This document shows positions 49,508-58,432 of a stretch of DNA of 64,000 nucleotides, in pieces (positions within the stretch are counted from its first letter, which is position 1; every line of letters begins with the position of its first letter). The notes under the pieces were generated by a model, which was not told where the DNA came from, ran no database searches, and saw only the letters and a program-made list of their open reading frames with translations. This stretch comes from Companilactobacillus sp. (GTDB lineage Bacteria > Bacillota > Bacilli > Lactobacillales > Lactobacillaceae). The stretch spans positions 1,488,001-1,552,000 of the forward strand of contig NZ_JAKVLR010000001.1 of NCBI RefSeq assembly GCF_022484265.1. The letters are read 5' to 3'. The translations under genes and the position numbers were made by a program.

Positions 49508-50041
49508 ATGACAATACTTTTAGTCTTACTTTTAATCTATTTCATCCGTAAACAATTTAAATTTGATGAAGTCAAACGAATCTACATTTTGATCATTCCG
49601 GCTTTTTCAATCATCATGTTTCTAATTCGGTTTGAACCATCGGAAAACAACTTCATAATTCTGGCGATCATTGCTTTAATATCTGCTGCCATTAGCTGGT
49701 TTCAAGCACAATTTACTCAAGTACGGATAGATACAGAGTTAGATAAATATGGACGCAAAAAAGCCCAGATCAAAGGCGGATGGCCTTATCTTCTGGGTTG
49801 GGTTTTAGTATTCAGTACGGAAATTATTTTAATTTGGACTCAGACTGGTAAACTCAATATTTTTGAAACATTATCGAGTGACCTTCGTCTAGAGTTATTT
49901 GAATTCAGTCGCTTTAGTTCAAACGAATCAGAATGGTTTATCTGGGCCTTATCCGGGTTCACGGCCTACTTCTATTCACTGTGGTTAAGATTAAAACATC
50001 CCGATATCAAAAATGCTTTAAGAAACCGCCACACTGTTTAA
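49508..50041 (+). CDS. Membrane protein, possibly DUF1453/CcdC-like
   Basis: A 177-residue protein with about five helices. The pattern of a short first helix, RKQFKFDEVKRIYIL, two close helices, then AISWFQAQFTQVRID and a polar stretch with GWPYLLGW resembles the CcdC/DUF1453 group. The assignment is tentative. GAGGA precedes the ATG. The stop overlaps the converging ECF gene by 4 bp, with no terminator between them. Confidence 0.6.
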   Translation: MTILLVLLLIYFIRKQFKFDEVKRIYILIIPAFSIIMFLIRFEPSENNFIILAIIALISAAISWFQAQFTQVRIDTELDKYGRKKAQIKGGWPYLLGWVLVFSTEIILIWTQTGKLNIFETLSSDLRLELFEFSRFSSNESEWFIWALSGFTAYFYSLWLRLKHPDIKNALRNRHTV

Positions 50042-50628
50042 TCCAAGAACTTATTCGTCTTCAAGATTGCAGTAGCAATCGCTGGTGCAATAATGATTGC
50101 AGCAATCAATTCTGCAACACCATTCGTTCCGACAATTGCTAACAAAATCGTATTTAAGGCTGATGTTTGAGCCGCATATGCTTGCGACAATGTACTAGCG
50201 TACATTAATCTCATCAAGACAAGCACTAAAACTGTATTGGTAATGGAACCAGCAGCTGACGCTAATCCCATTCCTAATACCTTATGCTCAGTATGATTTT
50301 TGAACCACAGATAGATCCAACCGGCAATCAGACCTACTAAGATCCGTGGCAAAATAGCCACGATGGGGTTGGTAAACACAGTTGTATCAATGATCGATGT
50401 TGGACTGGTCAAAGCACGTAAAATCGTCCCAATTCCCCAAACTAGTCCAACGATTCCACCATCCACTGGGCCTAAGACGATAGCCGCTACTATAACGGTG
50501 ATATGGATAATCGTGATATTAACGAATCCTGTCGGAATAAATCCCAGCATTGGAACCATCGATTGTACAAAAATGATTGCCATTAATATCCCTAAAATGG
50601 CAGTCCGATAAGCTTTTTTCTTGCGCAT
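50038..50628 (-). CDS. ECF transporter S component (vitamin importer)
   Basis: A 196-residue substrate-specific component with six helices. The N-terminal basic start RKKKAYRTAILGILMAIIFVQ, the PTGFVNITIIHITVIVAAIVLGP segment and VAILPRILVGLIAG agree with the ECF S fold, including the AxxxA-type helix 1 that contacts EcfT. No energizing ecfAAT genes are in the window; in lactobacilli one shared EcfAAT module serves many S components. The vitamin is not certain; pantothenate (PanT) is one candidate. Confidence 0.82.
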   Translation of the reverse strand: MRKKKAYRTAILGILMAIIFVQSMVPMLGFIPTGFVNITIIHITVIVAAIVLGPVDGGIVGLVWGIGTILRALTSPTSIIDTTVFTNPIVAILPRILVGLIAGWIYLWFKNHTEHKVLGMGLASAAGSITNTVLVLVLMRLMYASTLSQAYAAQTSALNTILLAIVGTNGVAELIAAIIIAPAIATAILKTNKFLD

Positions 50629-50704
50629 GATATTCCCTCTCTATATCATTTGGTGACTAAAATTTATTACAGTCTATAACATTTGGATATCATTGGCAAA
50701 GGAT

Positions 50705-51274
50705 TTAATTCTTTGCTGCTTGTTCTAGCTGTGAGATTGCACCATTGTTCGAGAGTGTTTGATATTGTTGATAAGCTCCAATCCAGTTACCACTGCTCAA
50801 ATCATTTCTAAGCGAAGTATATTGGCTATTAGTGAATAGCTCTTGGGCAACCTTTTGCGATTGAACTTGGCTCATTCCTGATTGACTTTGGATCAATTGA
50901 GCAGCTTGATTCTCATTTCCTGCAGCTGTCTTGATCTTTGATGGTGAGATGCTAGCAATCCGTGATAGATAGTTACCAGAGCTCTGAGAAGCTGATTCTG
51001 TCTTTGCTCCTTGAGCTACTACTTGCTTAGCATCATTATCATTTTGTTTAGTATCTTTCTTAGCTGCCTTTTTGGTAGTCTTTTTTGAAACGTTTGAAAT
51101 GCTTGGTTTAGCATTCTTCTTAGTTACAACAGCACTGTTAGTGGTAGTATCGCTCTTGCTATTGCTTAGTGGTGCGCTAAACGCTGATCCAATCAGAAAC
51201 AACGCCAGTAAACCAATTGACGATGAAAAAACCTTTCTTTTATTAGTCTTCATAATATCTTCGACCTCTTTCAT
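50705..51274 (-). CDS. Exported protein, paralogue of the 46703 gene product
   Basis: A 189-residue protein with a signal or anchor sequence (RKVFSSSIGLLALFLIGSAF), a Lys/Thr/Ala-rich linker of about 80 residues, and a C-terminal 75-residue domain shared with the 46703 protein. The conserved core is an AAxLIxxxSxxSxxxxxxxAxxLF block and a GNWxxxYxQYQxLxxxGxISQL block. Two starts are possible (51274 or 51253); the latter begins directly at the signal sequence and has GAGG 11 nt before it. Likely secreted; function unknown. Confidence 0.7.
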   Translation of the reverse strand: MKEVEDIMKTNKRKVFSSSIGLLALFLIGSAFSAPLSNSKSDTTTNSAVVTKKNAKPSISNVSKKTTKKAAKKDTKQNDNDAKQVVAQGAKTESASQSSGNYLSRIASISPSKIKTAAGNENQAAQLIQSQSGMSQVQSQKVAQELFTNSQYTSLRNDLSSGNWIGAYQQYQTLSNNGAISQLEQAAKN

Positions 51275-51313
51275 ATAAATTATCCCTTCCTCAACACAAC
51301 GCTATAAATTTAG

Positions 51314-51353
51314 GCAAAAAGAGAGAAATTCATAATGAATTTCCCTCTCTTTA
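51314..51353 (-). terminator. Terminator of proC
   Basis: AAAGAGAGGGAAATTC-ATTAT-GAATTTCTCTCTTT on the minus strand with one bulge and further T after it. Confidence 0.8.
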
Positions 51354-51398
51354 ACATTCGAGATTAATCATTAACTATATAGCTCAATGTTATATAGC

Positions 51399-52184
51399 TT
51401 AATCCACACCCTCGGCAGCGTCAACTGCTTTAATGACAGCATTTCTGAATCCGTTTTCTTCCAGGGCCGCAACGCCACGAATTGTTGAACCGCCTGGAGA
51501 AGTAACTTCATCTTTTAATTCTGGAACTGTTAAATCAGATTGCTTGGCTAACTTACTAGCACCAATAGCCATCCCTATCGCTGCCTCATAGGCTAATTTG
51601 CGACTCAGGCCATGTTTTACACCTGCATCGCTTAAAGCCTCTAAGAACAAGTCTAGAAAGGCTGGACTGCAGCCTGCGACTGTTCCGATCGTACTCAATT
51701 GTTCTTCCGGTACCTCAACCACTTGACCAGTATAGCCTAAGACGGAAGATACCTTTTTCTTGTCTGCTAATTCGAAATTATCAGAGTAGCTAATCCCCGT
51801 GAACCCTGCACCAACTTTAACTGGCGTATTAGGGATAGCAGTTGCAACCTTTGCATCCGATCCTAACTTCTTTTTCAACTGAGCAATGGTTGCTCCACCT
51901 GTGAAAGTCACGATAAGTTTATCTTCGATGATCGGTTGCAACTCGCTCAAAACGCTGTCGAGTGCGGTAATTCCAACTGCAATAAAAATCACTTCTGGTT
52001 CCGTCATTTGTTTGATCTTTGGAACCATTTGAAAACCCAATTGGGATTGAAGGTCCTTTGCAGTATTTGATTTACCACCCTTAACAACGATTTGATCATT
52101 GTCAAAGCCGTTTCTTACCAATCCGGTAATCACGGCACCTCCGATACTTCCGGCACCAATAAATCCAACTACCATCTGCTTCAC
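51399..52184 (-). CDS. proC: Pyrroline-5-carboxylate reductase
   Basis: Last step of proline synthesis: reduces P5C with NAD(P)H. The 261-residue protein has the Rossmann start VGFIGAGSIGGAVITGL, VIFIAVGITALDSVL, ATAIPNTPVKVGAGFTGI, GCSPAFLDLFLEALSDAGV, and the C-terminal signature LKDEVTSPGGSTIRGVAALE. The length is normal. AGGGAG precedes the ATG. No proA or proB is adjacent. Monocistronic. Confidence 0.95.
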   Translation of the reverse strand: MKQMVVGFIGAGSIGGAVITGLVRNGFDNDQIVVKGGKSNTAKDLQSQLGFQMVPKIKQMTEPEVIFIAVGITALDSVLSELQPIIEDKLIVTFTGGATIAQLKKKLGSDAKVATAIPNTPVKVGAGFTGISYSDNFELADKKKVSSVLGYTGQVVEVPEEQLSTIGTVAGCSPAFLDLFLEALSDAGVKHGLSRKLAYEAAIGMAIGASKLAKQSDLTVPELKDEVTSPGGSTIRGVAALEENGFRNAVIKAVDAAEGVD

Positions 52185-52312
52185 TCCCTTTTGTGTATTT
52201 GATATATATTATTATATCGCTGTAATCCATCAATAGATTAACGATTATAAAAAAATAATTTGCTTTAAATGATATCTTAGGTAGAATTTTTGTTAAAAGG
52301 GGGAAGCATCTT

Positions 52313-53005
52313 ATGCAAAATTATCGTAGTCGTGCGCAATTAAAGCAGGACGCCAAAGATACCTTACGTGGCAATTGGGGAAAAGGTATTCTACTTTACT
52401 TGATCACAATGCTTTTTGGATTGTTTTCGGGGTCGATCCAGTTCGCATTGAATTTTAATCCATATGATTTTAATCATTATAATGGGGCTGCTGGTCGTTC
52501 TTTCATCATCTCGACACTGATTGGATTGGTCTTCATTTTGATCACCGTCTCAGCTAACTACAAAGCTTTAGACTGGATCAGAAATCCACAGCTGCAATTC
52601 CAACCTGTTCAAAGTAACTTTGACAGATTTAGAAATCCTGACTGGTGGAAAATTTTAGGAATGTACATTATCATGGCGGTATTAACTTGGTTATGGTCAT
52701 TGCTACTGCTCATTCCTGGGATCATCAAGTCATTTGCTTATTCGCAAACTTACTACATCTACAAAGATCTTTCAGATAAAGGCCAAGCAGATGGATATTC
52801 GCTAATGGACTTCATCACTAGAAGTCGTAAATTAATGGACGGACACAAGGCTGACTACTTCGTACTTCAACTAAGTTTTATCGGCTGGTTCATTTTGGGA
52901 AGTATCACATTAGGAATCGGATTCATTTGGATCATTCCTTACTACAACTTAACGATGGCAAACTTCTATCGTGACTTAGCAGAGAACAATCCTCAATTAG
53001 TTTAA
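52313..53005 (+). CDS. DUF975 family membrane protein
   Basis: A 230-residue protein with about five helices. The diagnostic N-terminus SRAQLKQDAKDTLRGNWGKG and the later LLLIPGIIKSFAYSQTYYI and SRKLMDGHKADYFVLQLSFIGW are those of DUF975. Its role is unknown. AAGGGGGAAG precedes the ATG. A terminator shared with the large converging gene follows. Confidence 0.9.
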   Translation: MQNYRSRAQLKQDAKDTLRGNWGKGILLYLITMLFGLFSGSIQFALNFNPYDFNHYNGAAGRSFIISTLIGLVFILITVSANYKALDWIRNPQLQFQPVQSNFDRFRNPDWWKILGMYIIMAVLTWLWSLLLLIPGIIKSFAYSQTYYIYKDLSDKGQADGYSLMDFITRSRKLMDGHKADYFVLQLSFIGWFILGSITLGIGFIWIIPYYNLTMANFYRDLAENNPQLV

Positions 53006-53012
53006 TAGCACG

Positions 53013-53050
53013 AAAAAAGTCTGGAGCGTTATAAACGTTCCAGACTTTTT
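53013..53050. terminator. Bidirectional terminator
   Basis: AAAAAAGTCTGGA-CGTT-ATAA-ACGT-TCCAGACTTTTT; it ends both the DUF975 gene and the 1226-residue gene. Confidence 0.88.
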
Positions 53051-53068
53051 GTTTTGCTTTTGTAATGA

Positions 53069-56000
53069 TTATGCTAAAGCTGTTGCAAGAGGATCACTCT
53101 TGGTCCAGAAACCAACTGGGTGAATTCTTCTGCGCCAACTTGTATCAAGATCGACATACTTTCTATCAGTAACTTCCTTATCTTTAATTAGATCAAGAAC
53201 AGCTGCTGCAGCCATAGCGATATCGAATCCGATGATACCTTTAGTCATCATTCCAACACCAATTGCTAATGGTAATGCAACACTGATTACCAAGGCGATT
53301 GCTTGGATAAGGATGATAACACCAACAATGGCATCAGCAATCCAACCAAATAGTGGAATAAATGAGAATGGTAAGGCAATTAGGAAGGCAATTTCTACGA
53401 TTGGGATTGAAATCTGTAGAACTAGACCCATCCAGAATGGCCATGATAATGCGATCAATAGACCTGGTACAAAGAACATCATCATTAATGCACCGATTGC
53501 TAAGGCAAGCTCAAGACTAGGGATTGCTAGGTCTGTGAGGATCAATGCCATAAAGCCAAATCCGATGAACCATAATAAGAAGTTCAGTACTAAGAATTGT
53601 GGCATTAAGACTAATAGAATCAAGAATATTGCAATACCGGCTAACATACCTCCAAAGTTAAAGGCTAAGTAGCCAAGTAATACGACGGCGATACCAGCGA
53701 TTAGACCTAATCCAATTACTCCCGCGAATCCACCAGCAACAACAGTTAATACTGCGAATCCGGCAACAATTAGACCAAGTACTAATGCCATAATACCTCC
53801 GGCAATAAGGATAAATCCAATTAATCCAAGAAGACTAAATGCTCCAGCAATGATAATACCAAGTAATGCTGTGATTGGTAATAGCATTGCCAATAGTCCA
53901 CCTGTTAAGAACGAAAGAATTCCAGCGACAACTTGTGCAATGACTAAACCGATTGTCATGATTACTGGGATTGCAATTCCAGCAATAACGATTCCGGCTG
54001 CCAAGAGCAACATTGGAATAAATGTTAGAACGATCCAACCAGGAATGAATGTTAAGGCTAAGTTGATCAATGTGATTGGAATGGTGATTAAGTTAACGAT
54101 TGGGATTAGATTTCCGATTAACAAAATTGGAGCTGCAATCAATGAAACAATTGCCATGATTGGGAACAATACTAATGAAGGCAAGATCAAAGCGCCTAGT
54201 ACTGTGTAAATGAAGACAATTGGCATTGCAGTGATTGCAAAGACAACACCCCAAGTTGCGATTGCAAGTGGTACCCAAATTGGTGAAGTTAAGATCGTAA
54301 CGACACCCATGAGTAAGGTTAATGCAGGAATCGCAACCATTGCTAACAAGATTGCTGGTAACAAGTCGTCTTTATTATTGACGGTCTTCTTAGTTACCAA
54401 TGAATCAGGAACATATTTACCATCTAAGTAATCTTGATAGATTTGAGATCTTTCCATATTTTGCATTGCGAGGGGTTGATCGAAATCACCCTTTCTCATA
54501 CTGTCACCAAAAGATTTGAAGATTTGTGGCAAGTTTGCAAGATATTTGTCAGAGCTCCCTGTAATAGGTTGAGTATCAACAGAAATCAAATATGATGTTC
54601 CATCAACCATAGGTTTGATGAAGTTTGAAACGCCACCTGTCTTATCTGATGAGGCGGTCTTGTTCGAAACATCATTCAAAATTTCTGGAATGGCATCAAG
54701 AACTTGCGCTTGATTTTCTACTGATGTATCGGCCATCTTATCAGCCATATCTTTTTGCATTTGATTGAACAATGCTGTGTTGTCACCATTTGAATTGGCG
54801 TTATTGTCAGTTGTTGCAACATTTTCAGACGTCTCTGAATTTGTTACCAATTCCTTTTGGACTTTTTCAGCATTTTGTTTTGCTAGTTGAGCAGCGACTT
54901 CACTGTCCAAAGTTGCTTTAGCGTTGAAGTAAGTTTTATCTAACTGAGTTGCTCCAGCGGTATTAGTGTTGTCATCAACTTTAGTGACCGTGATGTGATC
55001 TTTCATAGCTGCCCAGGCATCGCTAGGATTTAATTTCTCAGATGTTGGTGTGTACTTGCCATCTAAGTAATCCTTATATAATTGCGAGTCTAGTAAAACA
55101 TCAATGTCCATTGCTTTGTCAAAAGCACCGTCGGTGATATTTTCGCCGAAGCTCTTGAGCAATGTTGGCATTTGTTGTTCAAGGATATTGCTGCTATTGG
55201 CATCTGCAGTTCCGTTGATTGTTGTATATGCAGTTCTACCTGTTGTTAATAGAGTTGCAAATGTGAATACTTGGTTCTGAGATGCTTGTTTAGAGATGTA
55301 TGACCAGATCCAAGGAGTAACCTTAACGATTTCAGCTTGTTCTTCTGGAGTAGCCATTGAAGCTTTGGCATTAATATCTTTTTTGATATTTTCAAATGTC
55401 TTGTTTGGTTCGTAAGTTGTTTTATCACCTTGTGGATTACTATCGTTTTCAGCTAAGACATCTTGCAACGTTTGTGCAGGATCACTAGCTTTTCCATTAG
55501 GTGTTTGAATAGCGTTATTTGTTGAAACTGATAATGGCACATTAATCTCTGCTTGTGCAGATGTTTGATTATCAGTTGTTTGTGATGCTTGTGTTGAACC
55601 AGTGTTAGAAGCAACTGGTTGAGTGGTTGCAACGTTATTTGTTTGCGTTGTTGCAACGGTGTTATTTGTTGCTTGAGTCGTGTTGCTTTGTGGTGCAGTA
55701 GCAACTGTAGTATTTGCAGTTGTTGGTGCTGCAGTTTGGTCAGTAGCGACAGCTTGTGTTGTCGTTTGTCCCGTTGAGTTTTCAGCAGGTGCTGCTTGGT
55801 TCGCTTGTGCTTGAACTGCCGTTGACTCAGTATTATTTGAATTTATAAGTGCGTTATTAACGTTGCCACTTTGAGTGTCAGTTGCAGGTGTTGCAACATT
55901 AGCTGATGTTTGCGTTTCAGTTGAATCTGTTGCTGTTCCTGTGACGTTAATTGTGGTGCGGTTCATAACAGCTTTTTCAGCTTCATCAAACGTTGGTGTG

Positions 56001-56749
56001 TAACCTTGTGATTGATTGGTTGCTTGTGTCGTTGTACCTGTTTGAGAAGTTGTAGTTGTGTAACTTGTAGCTGCTTGGGTGCTGCTTGTTGATGTTGAAT
56101 ATTGTGATGAAGCAGCTTGCGTCGAGGCAACTTGGGTTGTTCCGACTGAATTTTGAGTACTGTATGATGACGATTGTTGTGTCGTGTCACCATTTGTACT
56201 GTTGTATGTTGGAGCTTGCCATTTCGAAGTGATCAAATTATCACTGATCTTAATAGGTGCTCCTTGGAAATCAGCCTTCAATGAACTTGTTGTGTACAAG
56301 TTCTTAGTTGCGATACCAACAGCTGTTGTATAGTTTCCTGAATCAACAGTCTGATTGAAGGTCAAAGTAACTGTTCCTTTATTGGCGTCTTTCTTAACGG
56401 TGAATGGAGCTGAACCATCTTGATTAACGACGGAACTATTATTCAAATCAACGTTCTTCTTGTCGAAGTTAACAACAAGTTGTTCGCCTTTTTGGATAAC
56501 ATTGTTTCCGGATGCAGCGATGTTAGTTACCAAAACATAGCCGTCCTTTTGTTTATCAAGTCTCAGCTTAAAGATGTTATTTGCATCTCTAAATGGTGCT
56601 TTGAGACTGGCGTTTGGCTTTGCCGTTTCAGTCGTCTTAGCGTTATCTGTTGTTGCGGCGGATGCAATCCCTACAGTTCCGCTGGCAACCACTGGTGCTG
56701 CTAAGGCTGTGACTGACAAGTAGACAATAGCCTTTTTTAACCATGACAT
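53069..56749 (-). CDS. 1226-residue hybrid: secreted ectodomain fused to a large polytopic membrane region
   Basis: Residues 1-32 are a signal peptide ending SAA. Residues 45-180 form a beta-rich domain (FKLRLDKQKDGYVLVTNIAA; GEQLVVNFDKKNVDLNN). About 185-430 is Thr/Gln/Ser/Ala-rich low complexity. Two related units of about 125 residues follow (about 445-573 and 655-783), sharing a (L/I)YxDYLDGKY(T/V)P end and an FKSFGDSM/LLKSFGENI motif. From about 795 to 1190 nearly every stretch is hydrophobic, enough for 14 or more membrane helices with very few charges. It ends with a short polar tail SWRRRIHPVGFWTKSDP. AGGGGGG precedes the ATG. I do not recognise the full-length architecture. Confidence 0.85.
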   Translation of the reverse strand: MSWLKKAIVYLSVTALAAPVVASGTVGIASAATTDNAKTTETAKPNASLKAPFRDANNIFKLRLDKQKDGYVLVTNIAASGNNVIQKGEQLVVNFDKKNVDLNNSSVVNQDGSAPFTVKKDANKGTVTLTFNQTVDSGNYTTAVGIATKNLYTTSSLKADFQGAPIKISDNLITSKWQAPTYNSTNGDTTQQSSSYSTQNSVGTTQVASTQAASSQYSTSTSSTQAATSYTTTTSQTGTTTQATNQSQGYTPTFDEAEKAVMNRTTINVTGTATDSTETQTSANVATPATDTQSGNVNNALINSNNTESTAVQAQANQAAPAENSTGQTTTQAVATDQTAAPTTANTTVATAPQSNTTQATNNTVATTQTNNVATTQPVASNTGSTQASQTTDNQTSAQAEINVPLSVSTNNAIQTPNGKASDPAQTLQDVLAENDSNPQGDKTTYEPNKTFENIKKDINAKASMATPEEQAEIVKVTPWIWSYISKQASQNQVFTFATLLTTGRTAYTTINGTADANSSNILEQQMPTLLKSFGENITDGAFDKAMDIDVLLDSQLYKDYLDGKYTPTSEKLNPSDAWAAMKDHITVTKVDDNTNTAGATQLDKTYFNAKATLDSEVAAQLAKQNAEKVQKELVTNSETSENVATTDNNANSNGDNTALFNQMQKDMADKMADTSVENQAQVLDAIPEILNDVSNKTASSDKTGGVSNFIKPMVDGTSYLISVDTQPITGSSDKYLANLPQIFKSFGDSMRKGDFDQPLAMQNMERSQIYQDYLDGKYVPDSLVTKKTVNNKDDLLPAILLAMVAIPALTLLMGVVTILTSPIWVPLAIATWGVVFAITAMPIVFIYTVLGALILPSLVLFPIMAIVSLIAAPILLIGNLIPIVNLITIPITLINLALTFIPGWIVLTFIPMLLLAAGIVIAGIAIPVIMTIGLVIAQVVAGILSFLTGGLLAMLLPITALLGIIIAGAFSLLGLIGFILIAGGIMALVLGLIVAGFAVLTVVAGGFAGVIGLGLIAGIAVVLLGYLAFNFGGMLAGIAIFLILLVLMPQFLVLNFLLWFIGFGFMALILTDLAIPSLELALAIGALMMMFFVPGLLIALSWPFWMGLVLQISIPIVEIAFLIALPFSFIPLFGWIADAIVGVIILIQAIALVISVALPLAIGVGMMTKGIIGFDIAMAAAAVLDLIKDKEVTDRKYVDLDTSWRRRIHPVGFWTKSDPLATALA

Positions 56750-56811
56750 ACCGTTTCCCCCCTACTTTTAAATTATTAAAAGAACGATATATTTAAAATT
56801 AATCTTTTAAT

Positions 56812-56840
56812 ATATCATAACTTGATATTAACGCTTTCAA
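56812..56840 (-). promoter_or_regulatory. Promoter of the 1226-residue gene, with a cre-like site
   Basis: On the minus strand TTGAAA (56835-56840), 17-bp spacer, TGATAT (56812-56817). TGAAAGCGTTAATA, overlapping the -35, resembles a cre site. Confidence 0.5.
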
Positions 56841-56943
56841 TTATCATTTTCCACATTATTCACAAATTAATTTCATTTATGTTAATAAATAATTACAAAA
56901 TTATGTCATAGCCAAAGCTATGCTATTACTAGATTTTTAGATA

Positions 56944-56980
56944 ATAAAAAACCTAACAACTAAAAAAATGGTAGGTTTTG
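56944..56980 (-). terminator. Terminator of the GNAT pseudogene
   Basis: AAAACCTAC pairs with GTTAGGTTTT around a 14-nt loop, with a T run on the minus strand. Confidence 0.7.
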
Positions 56981-56992
56981 TGACACTGATTG

Positions 56993-57523
56993 TCATTTTT
57001 TTGCGGTCATTTGTGAATAGATATTCGAATTCTGATATCTTCCGTTAGCTAACAAATATTCTTTTAACGTTCCCTCAAGGTTAAAGCCTGCATTTAAAGC
57101 GACTCGGTTGCTAGGTCCATTGTCTACTACGGCAAAAATTTGGATCGTATGCATCTTTAATTCATTAAATCCGATTTTAGTTGCCTCTTTAACGACATTA
57201 GTCATAACTCCGTTATGCTGAAATGCCTTTCCGAGCCAATATCCAATTTCGCAATGATGGTTATCATGATCGATATTGTGGAAGTCGAACATTCCTGCTA
57301 TCTTGCCATCGACCAAAATAGTAGCTGGCCAGAGCTTCTGCTCTTTGTACCTGGTCTGACAGTATTTGAGAAACCTTCTCTAGTCTGCAACTTTTTTGGT
57401 ATCTTTAGCCCAGCTCATGAACTGTTCCATTTGTGCTCGATTACTGTCGATCAAGTTGAATAAGTCCTCCGCATCGTCTGGTTCTGCAATCCTCAATTGA
57501 ATCCGGTCAGTTATTGTATACAT
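56993..57523 (-). pseudogene. GNAT acetyltransferase (RimJ/RimL type) with an in-frame stop
   Basis: Translating from ATG 57523 gives MYTITDRIQLRIAEPDDAED and a normal RimL-type N-terminus up to codon 47. TAG (57380-57382) follows, and the same frame then continues RRFLKYCQTRYKEQKLWPAT into EIGYWLGKAFQHNGVMTNVV and NxxSNRVALNAGFNLEGTLKEYL. All GNAT motifs are therefore present in one frame of 176 codons, broken by a single amber codon. The part after the stop could restart only weakly. One base change (for example GAG to TAG) explains it. It lies 15 bp after the MerR gene on the same strand. Confidence 0.82.
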
Positions 57524-57537
57524 CAAGTCGTCATCCC

Positions 57538-58302
57538 TTATTGCTTCGTATAATTGTATATTACATCATGTAGCAATTGGATAACTGGTTCATTTGCCTT
57601 CTTATTATAATAATCGCCAAATCTTTCATCGGCCAAATACATATCCGCTAAACCTCGATGCATGGATTTGTCATACTTAGGCCATGAAAATTGTAGCCAT
57701 TGTTGGTGCTCCTCAAAAATTTGTTTAGCTAGCGAACTATTAATATCGCCACCAGTCTGTTTTAATTCTTTAAGATTCCTGATCAGATCAGATTCAAGTT
57801 CATTCATTTGTTGATATTGGTCTGAAGTCATTGATGAATATTGTTTATTTGCTTCATCAACTACCTTATCTCCATATTCTTGTCGGATCTCTTGTCCATA
57901 CTGTTCTTCGTTATTCTGGAGCTGTTGTTTTTTAAATACTTCAAACTTAGATTGATCATTCATCGTTTTTCCTCCTTGATAATCTTGTATCGTTACACTA
58001 ATTGTCGTCAGAAGGTCATTAATGTCTTGTTGTTTTGCTAAGAGCACTTGATATTGTTCTTTAAGAGCATCGATCACTGAAAAATTTGGGTCAGTTACTA
58101 GCTGTTTTATTTCACTCAGTTCGAAAGCTAACGACTTATAAAATAGGATGACCTGCAATTTATCAACTTCAGCTTCTGAATACACTCGATAGCCTGATTC
58201 AGTTTTTTTAAACGGCTTTAATAGATCGATTTGATCATAATACCGCAAAGTTCTAGTACTGACGCCTGTTAATTCAGCTAATTCTTTGATTGAATATTCC
58301 AT
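57538..58302 (-). CDS. MerR family regulator with TipAS-type drug-binding domain
   Basis: A 254-residue regulator. The winged helix YSIKELAELTGVSTRTLRYYDQIDLLKPF and the SGYRVYSEAEVDKLQ segment are classic MerR (1-70). A coiled-coil dimer helix follows, and the C-terminal 145 residues form a TipAS-like helical domain with WLQFSWPKYDKSMHRGLADMYL and RFGDYYNK. Such proteins (TipAL, Mta, SkgA) sense thiopeptides or other amphiphiles and activate exporters and themselves. The downstream GNAT gene, now broken, may have been co-regulated. Its own promoter has the required long spacer. Confidence 0.92.
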   Translation of the reverse strand: MEYSIKELAELTGVSTRTLRYYDQIDLLKPFKKTESGYRVYSEAEVDKLQVILFYKSLAFELSEIKQLVTDPNFSVIDALKEQYQVLLAKQQDINDLLTTISVTIQDYQGGKTMNDQSKFEVFKKQQLQNNEEQYGQEIRQEYGDKVVDEANKQYSSMTSDQYQQMNELESDLIRNLKELKQTGGDINSSLAKQIFEEHQQWLQFSWPKYDKSMHRGLADMYLADERFGDYYNKKANEPVIQLLHDVIYNYTKQ

Positions 58303-58323
58303 TTTGAACCTCCTGACAAATTC

Positions 58324-58354
58324 AGTCTACAGATTGACGTAACGTAAAGGTCAA
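58324..58354 (-). promoter_or_regulatory. MerR-type promoter with 19-bp spacer
   Basis: On the minus strand TTGACC (58349-58354) and TAGACT (58324-58329) are 19 bp apart. The spacer holds a dyad with TTGAC...GTCAA and ACGT steps. A spacer 2 bp too long, untwisted by the activator, is the hallmark of MerR control and supports autoregulation by the gene at 57538. Confidence 0.75.
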
Positions 58355-58432
58355 GAACAATGTATATCTGTAGCATTTTTTTACTAATACTGGTAAAATT
58401 TAAGTAATTACAGATTCTAGGAGGCAACTATT

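Noticed and set aside
55246..56193. Gln/Leu-rich short frames within the 1226-residue gene
   Set aside because: They are alternative-frame translations of the Thr/Gln/Ala-rich repeats of the real gene.
56907..56923. CATAGC-CAAA-GCTATG hairpin as a terminator
   Set aside because: There is no T run on either strand; a separate terminator for the GNAT gene exists at 56944-56980.
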